From the NCBI GenBank assembly GCA_012517355.1, contig JAAYVD010000040.1, positions 1 to 64,000 of the forward strand: DNA of 64,000 nucleotides. Direction: 5' to 3'. The stretch's first letter is position 1; every line of letters starts with the position of its first letter. This document shows positions 45,505 through 53,815 of this stretch, in pieces. The stretch comes from Candidatus Rifleibacteriota bacterium (GTDB lineage: Bacteria > Muiribacteriota > Ozemobacteria > Ozemobacterales > Ozemobacteraceae). The notes under the pieces were generated by a model, which searched no databases, was not told where the DNA came from, and saw nothing but the letters and a program-made list of their open reading frames with translations. Position numbers and translations under genes: made by a program.

Positions 45505-46304
45505 GAAGTCTCCCCTCCACCGCGTCCGGCGCATCGTCCAGGCCAGGTGGGCGCGGCTTCACCCTGGTCGAGATCATGCTGGTCGTCCTGTGCCTGGCCC
45601 TGCTGTCGGCGCCGATCTGGCGACTGCTGCGCACCGGCACCCGGATGTCCCTGCAGGGCATGCTGCAGGTCGAGACGACGCAGGAGGCGCGGCGCATCAT
45701 CCGGCAGGTCTACACCGACCTGAAGCAGTCCTGCTTCCAATACGAGGGGAAGGAACGCATCGAGCTCGACTTCGCCACCACCCTCGAGAAGGTCGGCGAC
45801 CTGCCCACCCAGCAATACCGGTTCCTGGCCTTCCCCTTCCCGGGAAAGATCGGAGAGGCCATCCCCGCCGGGGAAAAAGGGTATGGCTGGCGGCGGGCCA
45901 GCCGGATCACCTATGCGCTCGAGCCGGTGGGCAAGCCGGGCAAGCCTTTCCTGCGCCTGACCCGCACCGAGCAGTTCCACCCCGACCACCCGCAGTCCGG
46001 CCGGTTTCCCGGCGGCCGCTTCACCCGGGTGATGAGCGAGAGGGTGCATTTCTTCTCGATCACGCCCGCCTCCTGCCAGTCGGGTGACCAGACCCTGTAC
46101 TATTTCTGGATCACCCTGCAGCTGGCCGATTCCCTCGAGCCCCAGGGACTGCCCGCCGCCCTGCCGGACGGTCCCCTGGTCCGCCGGCCGGCCGGGGTGG
46201 TCATCGCCGACTTCGGAGAGGTCGTCTACCCCGAGTATTTCAACGCCTTCCTCACCCGCAACGGGTTCAACGTGAACTGGTATTCGGGGGTCGTCGGCCC
46301 CTGA
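45501..46304 (+). CDS. Pseudopilin-type protein, GspJ/PilW-like (cluster B)
   Basis: The 267-residue protein has a classic prepilin signature near residue 18: GGRG, then FTLVEIMLVVLCLALL, with Gly at -1 and Glu at +5. The globular part of about 230 residues fits GspJ/PilW. It follows the I-like gene with an ATGA overlap and ends the trio. After a gap of about 140 bases comes an outer-membrane barrel gene, which could be part of the same export pathway. Confidence 0.86.
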   Translation: MRSLPSTASGASSRPGGRGFTLVEIMLVVLCLALLSAPIWRLLRTGTRMSLQGMLQVETTQEARRIIRQVYTDLKQSCFQYEGKERIELDFATTLEKVGDLPTQQYRFLAFPFPGKIGEAIPAGEKGYGWRRASRITYALEPVGKPGKPFLRLTRTEQFHPDHPQSGRFPGGRFTRVMSERVHFFSITPASCQSGDQTLYYFWITLQLADSLEPQGLPAALPDGPLVRRPAGVVIADFGEVVYPEYFNAFLTRNGFNVNWYSGVVGP

Positions 46305-46443
46305 CCCGGAAAAAGCCGGGACCCCTTGCCCTTCCCAGACCCGCATCCAGGGCGGGTCGGAAAAATAGTCTGGTGTCACCATCTTCCGGGCGTTCGGGGA
46401 AGGGCGTCATCTGCCGACAAAGGATGTGGGAAACCAGCCCATC

Positions 46444-48144
46444 ATGGCCCACATCATTGGCAACACCTGTCAGCCGGGGTTCACCCGCCGCCATCCGTGG
46501 CGGTGGAGAACCGCGTTGGCCGCCTTCTGGCTGCTGCTCTGCCTGGCGGCCGGAGCCGCTCCCGTCGACCGGAGCGCCACCGATGTCGATCTCGTCTATC
46601 GCCGGCAGGCCACAGGGCAGGAGATGCCGATTCCGGCCGGCCAGGATCCCGGCTGGCCGGTGACCGGCCCGAGCGGGGCCGCCGCGCCCGGCGCCGGGTC
46701 TGGCCTGAAGGGGCCCGATCCCTTCAAGCTCGAGTTCAAGTACGAGTCGCGCAGTACGGCCGACAGCACGCGCAAGGACTACTACGACCTGACCTACGAC
46801 CCGGCCTCCTTCACCCCGATCATCACTCCCAAAGCCTATGACAAGACGTTCGTCAGTTCCGAGAACGACCTGTTCCTCGCCCTGAAGTGGACGTTCGACG
46901 AGACCCAGTTCTTCGACATCAAGGAGACCCTCCACTACCAGCACTACGGCACCGAAGACTACGACGCCTATTCCCTCGATTCGTACAAGTACAAATACCT
47001 TGACCACCTGTTGAACCTCACCTACGGGGTGGGCTTCGGCGAGACCGACACCTTCCAGGTCGATTACTTCAACAACGTCTACCGCATCCCCATCGACCAC
47101 ATCTGGGACTACACCTCGAACCAGGGAAAACTGCGGTTCAACCACCAGGTCAACCAGTACACGGGGCTGGGCATGGAAGGCTCCTACGAGGAGCGCGAGT
47201 ATCCCAACGATCCCACCATGGACTACAAGGAGGGGGCGTTGACCCTCGACCTGTCGAATTTCCTGCCCGAGCGGATCCGCTACGTGCCGGTGAGCAACGC
47301 CATGCGCGGCGACCGCGAAACCTTCGAACGCGCCCCGACGGGGGTCGCCCACCGCCGGGCCATGGACTACTACACCACCTGGACCCGGAAACCCGGCGAG
47401 GACGAGCCCGAGGCCAAGTATCTGTCGAAGGTGACGCGCGGCGACCTCTACCTGTTCCTGCAGGCCGACATCCGCAGCCGCGACCGTTCGAAGATCGACA
47501 ACGGGTATTTCCAGCCGCTGGGCACCTTCAAGCTGGTCTACGACGTGCTCGACAACGTCAAGGTCACCCTCGACGACACCTACTACCAGCGCAAGCACGA
47601 CAAGGAGTCGGACACCTACTACCTGTACGACCACGATTCGAACCGGGCCTCGCTGATGCTCACCTACCAGAGCGATCCGCGGTTCTCCTACTACTACACG
47701 TTCAGCGACGAGTTCTTCCGCCATACGAAGCGGAAGCAGTATGACTACCGGATCGACACCTTCCTGTTCGAGACCTACTACCGCTCGGGGCGGTCGACCG
47801 CCAGCCTGTCGCTGCGCGAGGCCCTGACCCGCTACGGCAGCCCGCGGCAGTACTATGTCGATTCGAACGAATTCCAGGCCATCCTCGGCTACGACTATCC
47901 CATCACCCGCACCTTCCTTCTGCACCTGAAGGACGAGTGGACGGACCACGACTACCAGGACTTCGAGGACGTGATCTACTCCTCCTACGTGCGGCACACC
48001 TGGCGGGTGGCCCTGGAAAAGCAACTCAGCCCGCAGCAAGGGTTGGAGCTCGGCTACCAAAGCAAACGCGAGACGCACACCACGCAGTATTCCAACGACG
48101 TGATCGAGAAGAGTCTCTTCTTCAGCTGGCTTTCGCACTTCTGA
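46444..48144 (+). CDS. Outer-membrane beta-barrel protein
   Basis: The 566-residue protein has a signal peptide (about 15-40, WLLLCLAAGAAP) after a basic N-terminus, and a Pro/Gly-rich lead to about 90. The rest alternates polar and aromatic residues in strands with many Tyr, Asp and Thr, as in large beta-barrels, and the final residues FFSWLSHF end in the Phe recognised by the BAM complex. Its aromatic, charged long loops recall TonB-independent porin-like or PEP-CTERM-type barrels. A GTG at 46426 is an alternative start; neither has a good Shine-Dalgarno. It indicates a diderm envelope. The link to the preceding pseudopilin trio is positional. Confidence 0.82.
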   Translation: MAHIIGNTCQPGFTRRHPWRWRTALAAFWLLLCLAAGAAPVDRSATDVDLVYRRQATGQEMPIPAGQDPGWPVTGPSGAAAPGAGSGLKGPDPFKLEFKYESRSTADSTRKDYYDLTYDPASFTPIITPKAYDKTFVSSENDLFLALKWTFDETQFFDIKETLHYQHYGTEDYDAYSLDSYKYKYLDHLLNLTYGVGFGETDTFQVDYFNNVYRIPIDHIWDYTSNQGKLRFNHQVNQYTGLGMEGSYEEREYPNDPTMDYKEGALTLDLSNFLPERIRYVPVSNAMRGDRETFERAPTGVAHRRAMDYYTTWTRKPGEDEPEAKYLSKVTRGDLYLFLQADIRSRDRSKIDNGYFQPLGTFKLVYDVLDNVKVTLDDTYYQRKHDKESDTYYLYDHDSNRASLMLTYQSDPRFSYYYTFSDEFFRHTKRKQYDYRIDTFLFETYYRSGRSTASLSLREALTRYGSPRQYYVDSNEFQAILGYDYPITRTFLLHLKDEWTDHDYQDFEDVIYSSYVRHTWRVALEKQLSPQQGLELGYQSKRETHTTQYSNDVIEKSLFFSWLSHF

Positions 48145-48180
48145 ATGGTTCTTTACGTGTGTTGATCAGCCTCCAGTCCG

Positions 48181-48209
48181 TTGTGGAAGGGGCCCCGGTG
48201 TGCTAGAAT
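48181..48209 (+). promoter_or_regulatory. Sigma-70-like promoter giving a near-leaderless message
   Basis: TTGTGG (48181-48186) and TAGAAT (48204-48209) are exactly 17 bases apart. The start site would fall near 48216, only about two bases before the ATG at 48218, which has no Shine-Dalgarno. Confidence 0.45.
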
Positions 48210-48217
48210 CCTGATCG

Positions 48218-49003
48218 ATGCCGGAAATCCTGTTGCTGGGCCCGTTGCAGCGCGACCTGCCCGCCGAGGTCTGGCGGGGGTGCCTCGCCAGCCTGCGGTC
48301 ACGGTTTCCCGCGGCGGGACCGGTCCTGGTGAACGCCAACGGCCTGTTGCGCGACAGCGGCGCGGTCGACCGGTTCCTGGAAATCCTGTTCGAAAGCGGG
48401 ATCGACGTCGTGACCCTCGGCGACCAGGCGGTGGCGCGCACCGCCGCCCGCCGGGCGCTCGACCGCTGGCCGCGGTTGCTGCGGCCCCTGAACCTGCCCC
48501 CCGGCGCTCCGGGGACGGGCGCGGTGTCCATTCCCACCCCGTCGGGGCCCCTCTGGTTCGTGTCCCTGTTCACCGGTACCGACCGCTTCCCGGTCGACGA
48601 TCCCTTCGCTGCCTTCGAGCGGTTCGTCCGCGATTGTCAACCCCCGGCGGTCGTGGTCGACGTGGCCGGCCCCGACCTGGAGGTGAAGAAAGCGCTCTCC
48701 TGGCGGTGGCAGGGGGGGAACGTGCCCGTCCACGTGGTGGGCACCGGCCTGGGCGTGGCCACCGACGACCTGCGGGTGACGGGGGGAAGGGCCTTCGTTT
48801 CCGACCTGGGCATGATCGGCGACCCCGACCTCATCGACGGCCGATCTCCCGCCGATTGGTGGAGCGACCGGCATCATCTTCCCCGCCCGGCCGCCGATGC
48901 CCCGCCCCCCGGCTACCTGCGGATCGACGGCGCCCGCCTCGTGACCGGCGACGGCTTCCGCGCCCAGGCCTTCGAACCGTTCCGGATGCGCTACCCCGCA
49001 TGA
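48218..49003 (+). CDS. YmdB-family (metallophosphoesterase-like) protein lacking metal ligands
   Basis: The 261-residue protein aligns by eye along its whole length with YmdB-type phosphodiesterases (2',3'-cyclic nucleotide family). It keeps framework phrases such as LRPLNLPPGAPGTG (88-101), FPVDDPF, VVGTGLGVATDD and FVSDLGMIGD. The metal-binding residues are largely gone: the GD near residue 8 is GP, the GEN motif is NAN with only Asn41 kept, GNH is GDQ (68-70), the FH motif is VAG, and GTHTH is GTGLG (175-179). It should therefore be catalytically inactive and may bind a ligand or partner. It has its own promoter and stands alone between the barrel and cyclase genes. Confidence 0.78.
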   Translation: MPEILLLGPLQRDLPAEVWRGCLASLRSRFPAAGPVLVNANGLLRDSGAVDRFLEILFESGIDVVTLGDQAVARTAARRALDRWPRLLRPLNLPPGAPGTGAVSIPTPSGPLWFVSLFTGTDRFPVDDPFAAFERFVRDCQPPAVVVDVAGPDLEVKKALSWRWQGGNVPVHVVGTGLGVATDDLRVTGGRAFVSDLGMIGDPDLIDGRSPADWWSDRHHLPRPAADAPPPGYLRIDGARLVTGDGFRAQAFEPFRMRYPA

Positions 49004-49080
49004 TTTCCGCCCGCCTTGCCGCGAGCTCCGGAGTAGCGCCGGCCCCTCCTGGCCGGCCCCCGCGGCCCTCGCGGCTCTCG

Positions 49081-49125
49081 CGCCCCTCACGCCCCTCACG
49101 CCCCTCGCGCCCCTCGCGCCCCTCG
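49081..49125. repeat. Tandem 9-bp repeat, five copies
   Basis: CGCCCCTCA, CGCCCCTCA, CGCCCCTCG, CGCCCCTCG, CGCCCCTCG follow one another, with degenerate copies just upstream (GCGGCCCTCGCGGCTCTCG). The repeat fills much of the 172-base gap between the YmdB-like and CHASE2 genes and encodes nothing I can support. Confidence 0.8.
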
Positions 49126-49175
49126 GGCCTTCCCGGCCGCCCGCCCGGTCGGCTTTCTCGCCGGGAGCCCCGGTC

Positions 49176-49856
49176 ATGAGGCGCAAGAGCCTGCTGGCGA
49201 AGATCCTTGTCCTGGTCGTCATCTGGCTGGGTGTCGGCTGGGTGTCGGGGCTGGGCGGCCTGCGATTCCTCGAGGGGCCCCAGGACGAGCTGTTCTGGCG
49301 GATCCGGTGGCGGGTGCGGCCCGGCCCTGCCGAGCCCCCGCGCGTCTTCGTCTTTCCCATCGACCTGAAGTCGGTGGAAACCCTGAAGTCGTTGGAAGAC
49401 CCGCACCACCGGACCGGCTTTCTCTGGCCCCTCCCCCACCGGTATTACGCGCAGGCCATCCGGCGCCTGTCGAGCCTGGGAGTGAAGGCGATCGGGTTCG
49501 ACATCCAGTTCGCTGATTGGGCCTTGAGCAGTGATTCGGCGGATCTGGCGGCGGCCATCGCCTCCTCGTCGGCCCCCGTCGTGGTGGCCGGGCAGATCGA
49601 GAAGGGCGTTGGCATGAGCCTGGACGCGGCCGACCAGAGGCGCGAAGACAATGACGGGGAGGGATACGATTTCGACCAGGCCACCACCCATGTCGAAAGG
49701 GAACCCGCCAGCTGGGCGGGCATCGTGTTCGGGGCGGGAATGGTCAACTTCGACAAGGACGTCAATGCCGGGGAAACGATCCTCGCCCATCCCTTGGTTT
49801 TTTCAGGGGGGGACGGGCTCCAGCCATCCCTGGCCTTGCAGCTCTTCCATGCCTAA
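49176..49856 (+). CDS. CHASE2 sensor, N-terminal part (split from the cyclase by a frame change)
   Basis: The 226-residue product has a TM helix (about 9-28) and the first half of an extracytoplasmic CHASE2 domain (FVFPIDLKS, AIGFDIQFAD, then PSLALQLF). It ends in TAA at 49854. The second half of CHASE2 continues in the next forward frame, one base over, in the gene starting at 49849. So this is either a frameshifted single gene (true mutation or sequence error at the CATGCCTAAAGG junction), a programmed +1 shift, or two coupled polypeptides. I favour an indel but cannot decide from sequence. Before the break the frame reads as normal CHASE2 through residue 226. Confidence 0.7.
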   Translation: MRRKSLLAKILVLVVIWLGVGWVSGLGGLRFLEGPQDELFWRIRWRVRPGPAEPPRVFVFPIDLKSVETLKSLEDPHHRTGFLWPLPHRYYAQAIRRLSSLGVKAIGFDIQFADWALSSDSADLAAAIASSSAPVVVAGQIEKGVGMSLDAADQRREDNDGEGYDFDQATTHVEREPASWAGIVFGAGMVNFDKDVNAGETILAHPLVFSGGDGLQPSLALQLFHA

Positions 49857-51162
49857 AGGGATCCGGGGCACTCCCGCCATCGAAGGGACGAACCTTCGCC
49901 TGGCCGATGGAACCCTCATTCCCATGGAACGCATTTCCCCTACCCCGGAGTTGAAGACCGAGTGGGTCGTTCACCCGACCTGGAGACCTACAGCCGGCGT
50001 GGGCCGGTTCCAGTTGGGGGAATACTTCTGCGCGCCGTTCGACCACCTGACCAAGGAGTATTTGACCGATTCCGATCGCTTGCAGGGCGCCATCGCCCTG
50101 ATCGGGGTCGGTTCCGACCTGCTGGGCGACACCATCGCTGTTCCCGGGAACCCCCGGGCGCCTGGGATCCTGCTGCACGCGACCCTGCTCGACAGCCTGG
50201 TCCGCACTGGCTTCCTGACCCGTCTCGATCAGGGCTCCTGGCGGTGGCTGCCCGAGATCGCCCTCCTGCTGCTGGGCATCCTGGGCCTGCTGGCCGAGGT
50301 CCGGCTGCCCACCCTGGCGGGGGCCCTGGCCAATCTCGGACTGTGGGTGGGGTTCGAGGGCCTGGCCGTCCTGCTCTTCCTCGGCGGCTGGCTGCTCCGC
50401 ACCGGGCCGGTCCTGGTCGGGTTCCCCCTGGCCATGCTCGGCATCTACGTGACCGGGTATTTCTTCGAGGGCCGCGAAAAATCCCTGATCCGGGAGATGT
50501 TCGGCAAGCAGGTCTCCCCCGATGTCGTCCAGACCCTGCTGGATAACCCCCAGGAAGCCCTCACCGCGCGTCGCCAGGAGATCACCGTCTGCTTCATCGA
50601 CGTCTGCGGGTTCACCAGCTTTTCCGAGAAACACACTCCAGAGCGGGTGCTGGTCCAGCTCAACTACTACTTCTCCCAGTTGATGCCCATCATCTACGGC
50701 AACCGTGGCCGGCTCGACAAGTTCATCGGCGACGCCATGATGATCACCACCGATTCCCTCATCACCATGGGGAACCACGCCCTGGCCATGGTACAGATCG
50801 CGGTACAGATCCGCGAAAAAGTGGATCTGATCAACGCCAATCTCCCGTCCGGCATCCATCCGTTCCAGGTCAGCATGGGCATGAACTCGGGCGAGGCCAT
50901 CATGGGAAACATGGGATCGGCCGATCGCATGGAGTACACGGTCATCGGCGACACCGTGAACCTTGCCAGCCGACTCCAGGGCAAGGCCGGTCGGCAGGAA
51001 ATCGTCATCGGCCCCCGGACGTACGAACTGACAAAAGATGCGATTTCTGTTGAGTCTCTGGAGCCATTTCTGGTAAAAGGGAAGGATACGCCTGTCCAGG
51101 CGTATCGTGTCATTGGTTTGACCATGGCACGAAACGACAAGGAGAACCACCTGCGTGGCTGA
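49849..51162 (+). CDS. Class III adenylate cyclase with second half of CHASE2
   Basis: From the ATG at 49849, which overlaps the preceding stop by eight bases, 437 residues are read. They hold the end of a CHASE2 domain (about 1-130), three hydrophobic helices (about 137-205) and a class III nucleotide cyclase domain (about 225-430). Catalytic features are present: metal Asp in FIDVCGFT (near 252) and KFIGDAMM, and the YTVIGDTVNLASRL segment with the purine-selecting Asp and the Asn/Arg transition-state pair, which favours ATP. The intact protein would be CHASE2-TM3-cyclase, about 660 residues, with the preceding fragment. Its stop overlaps the HD-GYP gene by eight bases, joining cAMP and c-di-GMP signalling in one transcript. 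Confidence 0.82.
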   Translation: MPKGIRGTPAIEGTNLRLADGTLIPMERISPTPELKTEWVVHPTWRPTAGVGRFQLGEYFCAPFDHLTKEYLTDSDRLQGAIALIGVGSDLLGDTIAVPGNPRAPGILLHATLLDSLVRTGFLTRLDQGSWRWLPEIALLLLGILGLLAEVRLPTLAGALANLGLWVGFEGLAVLLFLGGWLLRTGPVLVGFPLAMLGIYVTGYFFEGREKSLIREMFGKQVSPDVVQTLLDNPQEALTARRQEITVCFIDVCGFTSFSEKHTPERVLVQLNYYFSQLMPIIYGNRGRLDKFIGDAMMITTDSLITMGNHALAMVQIAVQIREKVDLINANLPSGIHPFQVSMGMNSGEAIMGNMGSADRMEYTVIGDTVNLASRLQGKAGRQEIVIGPRTYELTKDAISVESLEPFLVKGKDTPVQAYRVIGLTMARNDKENHLRG

Positions 51163-53050
51163 AACCCTGGGCCGCGAGAAGATGGAGCTGCTTTTCAACG
51201 CGCAGCGCCAGATCCTCTCTTCGTGCGGAAAGGACACCAACTCGATGTTGGAGGTCCTGCAGAAGACGGCGTTTGAGTTGTCGGGCAAACCCGGATTCTC
51301 GGTCATCTTCTACGATGCCACCACCAAGACCTCGCGGGTGCGGTTCAACGGGGGATTCGACCCCGAGACCCTCAAGCCCCACTGCCAGAGCCTGACCTCC
51401 TCCCGGCTGGGCAACCTGCCGATCTCGAACGAGATCGTGACGATGGCCGACGGCAGCCAGCGGCATTTCATCCCGCTCGGTGAGTCAGCCAAGCCATTCG
51501 GCCTGCTGATCCTGCCCTCGGGGGTGAGCGACGAACTCGAGGGGCTCGAATCCTACCGCCAGATCGCCACCGACGCCATCAGCCGGTTCATGGAAGTCGA
51601 GCTGATCCAGCTGCAGATGGCCGAACTGGCCACCCTGCTCGAGGTCGGCAAGGCGATCAGTTCGACCCTCGATTTGAACGAACTGCTCCGCAAGATCATG
51701 CGGATGGCCACGCAGGTCATGCGCTGCGAGACCTCGACCGTCTACCTGGTCGACAAGGTCACGAACGAATTGTATTTCCACATCGTCCAGGGCGACGCCA
51801 AGGTCGGGGCCAAGCTGCAGGAGATCCGCCTGCCCATGGGTACCGGCCTTGCCGGCTGGTGCGCCAAGGAGAACAAGCCGGTCATCGTCCCCGACACGGC
51901 GAAGGACCCGCGGTTCTTCAAGGGCGCGGACAAGAAGTCAGGGTTCGTGACCCGCTCGATGATCTGCGTGCCGATGAGGTTGAAGGACGAGGTGGTCGGC
52001 GTGCTGCAGGTCCTCAACCGCACCGGCGACATCCCGTTCAACGACCACGACATCGAGATCCTCGAAGCGGTCGCCAACCAGGCCGTCTCGGCCATCGACA
52101 ACGCCAGGTTGTACGAGAACATCCAGAAGGTCTACCTGGCCACCATCGAGGTCCTGGCCACCGCCATCGACGCCAAGGACCCCTACACGCAGGGCCATTC
52201 GCGCCGCGTCACCCAGTACTCGGTGGCCGTGGCCGAAGAGATGAACATGGACCGCAAGGAGATCGACGCCGTGCGGTATGCCGGGCTGCTGCACGATGTC
52301 GGCAAGATCGGCATCAAGGACAGCATCATCCGCAAGCCCGGACGGTTGACCGACGAGGAATACGCCATCATCAAGAAGCACCCCGAGATCGGGGCCCGCA
52401 TCCTGAAACCGGTCGACTTCCTGGCCGACAAGATCCCCGGAGTGCTGCACCACCACGAGTATTTCGACGGCCGCGGGTATCCCGCCCACCTCGTCGGGGA
52501 GGACATTCCCCTGATCGGGCGCATCATCTGCGTCGCCGACGCCTTCGACGCCATGACCACCAACCGCCCCTACCGCAAGGGTCTCAGCGTCAACGTCGCC
52601 GTGGGGGAACTGAAGAAGTTCACCGGCAAGCAGTTCGATCCGAAGTGCGTCGAGGCCTTCCTGGCCGCCTTCGACAAGAAGCTGTTCCAGTATTTCGAGA
52701 AGGTGCCCGATTCCGACGACATGGTCCTGCGCGCCGACGAACAGGCGGTCGAGATGAACGAACTGGAGAGCGGCCCCGGCATCCAGGGCGTGCCGCTCGA
52801 GAGCCAGCCCTACCCGCCCATGATGGCGATGGAGGGCAAGCCCAAGCTGGAAAGCCAGCCCTACCCGCCGGTCATCCCCCCCGACAAGGCCGTGGGCCCG
52901 GCCGCCTCCGAAAAGAAGGACCAGCCCGCCGCGACCCCGGCCGCCCCCGCAACTCCGGCGACACCCGCGGCGCCGGCGCCCGAGGGCAAACCCTCATCGC
53001 AACCGTTCCCGCCGGTGGGCACGAAAGACGAGCCTCCCAAGAAGGATTGA
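51155..53050 (+). CDS. GAF/HD-GYP c-di-GMP phosphodiesterase with Pro-rich tail
   Basis: The 631-residue protein starts at a GTG with AAGGAG upstream, overlapping the cyclase gene. It has a divergent GAF-like part (about 1-145), a clear GAF domain (about 165-315), and an HD-GYP domain (about 330-510) with HDVGKIGI near 378 and the HHEYFDGRGYP signature near 432. Such enzymes hydrolyse c-di-GMP to pGpG or GMP. The last 90 residues are Pro/Ala-rich and repeat a short motif: ESQPYPP twice and SSQPFPP once. That tail could bind a partner. It opposes the CHASE2-GGDEF cyclase at 30637-32919. No TM segment is present, so it is cytoplasmic. Confidence 0.92.
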   Translation: MAETLGREKMELLFNAQRQILSSCGKDTNSMLEVLQKTAFELSGKPGFSVIFYDATTKTSRVRFNGGFDPETLKPHCQSLTSSRLGNLPISNEIVTMADGSQRHFIPLGESAKPFGLLILPSGVSDELEGLESYRQIATDAISRFMEVELIQLQMAELATLLEVGKAISSTLDLNELLRKIMRMATQVMRCETSTVYLVDKVTNELYFHIVQGDAKVGAKLQEIRLPMGTGLAGWCAKENKPVIVPDTAKDPRFFKGADKKSGFVTRSMICVPMRLKDEVVGVLQVLNRTGDIPFNDHDIEILEAVANQAVSAIDNARLYENIQKVYLATIEVLATAIDAKDPYTQGHSRRVTQYSVAVAEEMNMDRKEIDAVRYAGLLHDVGKIGIKDSIIRKPGRLTDEEYAIIKKHPEIGARILKPVDFLADKIPGVLHHHEYFDGRGYPAHLVGEDIPLIGRIICVADAFDAMTTNRPYRKGLSVNVAVGELKKFTGKQFDPKCVEAFLAAFDKKLFQYFEKVPDSDDMVLRADEQAVEMNELESGPGIQGVPLESQPYPPMMAMEGKPKLESQPYPPVIPPDKAVGPAASEKKDQPAATPAAPATPATPAAPAPEGKPSSQPFPPVGTKDEPPKKD

Positions 53051-53071
53051 GGCCCCTCTCCGCGCACGCCC

Positions 53072-53512
53072 CTAAGCCTTCCCCTTCCCCTCCTTCTTCT
53101 CTGCGACCTTGATGGTCAGGAAGAGGTCGAGCAGCATGCGCTCGATCTGGACGACCGGCTGGTCGATCTTTTCCTTCTTGAGCACTTCCTGGGCCTTTTC
53201 GCAGTCCTTCAGGCGTTTTCGCAGCTGGTCGGGGGTCATCTTCGACCAGTCGGCCAGGCCGATGGCGTTGACCAGCATCTCGCCGAGCACGGCGAGTTTC
53301 GGCGGGGTGAGGAACAACCGGCCGTTCTTCCAGATGCCGTGCGCCCAGTTCATCTTCTGGAACAGGTCCTCGGGGGTGTGGACCTGCGGCGTCTGGTCGT
53401 AGGGCTCCACCACCAGCTGGAACTCGCAGTGCGGGCAGGGGAACGACTCGCCTTCCTGGAAGGTTTCCGAATAGATCGAATGGTGGCAGACCGGGCATTG
53501 CACCGATTTCAT
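53072..53512 (-). CDS. Zinc-ribbon protein with helical C-terminus
   Basis: The 146-residue protein has a four-Cys zinc ribbon at the N-terminus (C6-P-V-C9 and C26-P-H-C29). About 115 residues that are mostly helical and end in a Lys/Glu-rich tail follow. GAGGAGGATCGC precedes the ATG, and a good promoter is present at 53551-53579. The family is not recognised. It stands alone, tail to tail with the HD-GYP gene. A nucleic-acid or protein adaptor role is possible. Confidence 0.8.
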   Translation of the reverse strand: MKSVQCPVCHHSIYSETFQEGESFPCPHCEFQLVVEPYDQTPQVHTPEDLFQKMNWAHGIWKNGRLFLTPPKLAVLGEMLVNAIGLADWSKMTPDQLRKRLKDCEKAQEVLKKEKIDQPVVQIERMLLDLFLTIKVAEKKEGKGKA

Positions 53513-53550
53513 GCGATCCTCCTCGCGGGCCGGCGGCCCGTGCTGGATCC

Positions 53551-53579
53551 ATTGTAGCGGAGATCGGGGCGGTGGGCAA
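53551..53579 (-). promoter_or_regulatory. Sigma-70-like promoter of the zinc-ribbon gene
   Basis: On the minus strand TTGCCC (53574-53579), 17 bases, then TACAAT (53551-53556). The start would be near 53544, giving a leader of about 32 bases that includes a GGGCC/GGCCC hairpin and GAGGAGG. Confidence 0.5.
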
Positions 53580-53586
53580 ATCGGCC

Positions 53587-53614
53587 GGGGGGGTGGGCGG
53601 GCGGGGAAACGGGG
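53587..53614 (+). other. Potential G-quadruplex tract
   Basis: Runs of 7, 3, 3, 4 and 4 G are separated by T, C, C and AAAC. This meets the usual four-run G-quadruplex pattern on the plus strand, just upstream of the minus-strand promoter at 53551-53579. Confidence 0.55.
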
Positions 53615-53815
53615 CAGGCCCGGTTGGCGGGTTGGGCGAAATCCGGGATGGCCAGGGGGGCGGGATTGGTCGAGGGCCGGGGGGAAGAACGGCCGGGCGG
53701 ACGAAACGGAACGGGGGACGAACGGCCCGGAGAAGGGTCGGCGGCGAGGGGAACCGCCGGTGCGGTTTCAGGGTTTGGTGGCAACCAGCCGATACTAGGT
53801 AGAAGAGGAAATGGG

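Larger units (their letters stand above)
53513..53815. other. 303-base divergent intergenic region
   Basis: This gap between the zinc-ribbon gene (-) and the SLH gene (+) contains the promoter at 53551-53579, a short hairpin in its leader (53526-53540), and the G-rich tract at 53587-53614. The remainder is G-rich on the plus strand without open frames that have start signals. GAGGAAATGGG before 53816 is the ribosome-binding site of the next gene. Confidence 0.5.
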
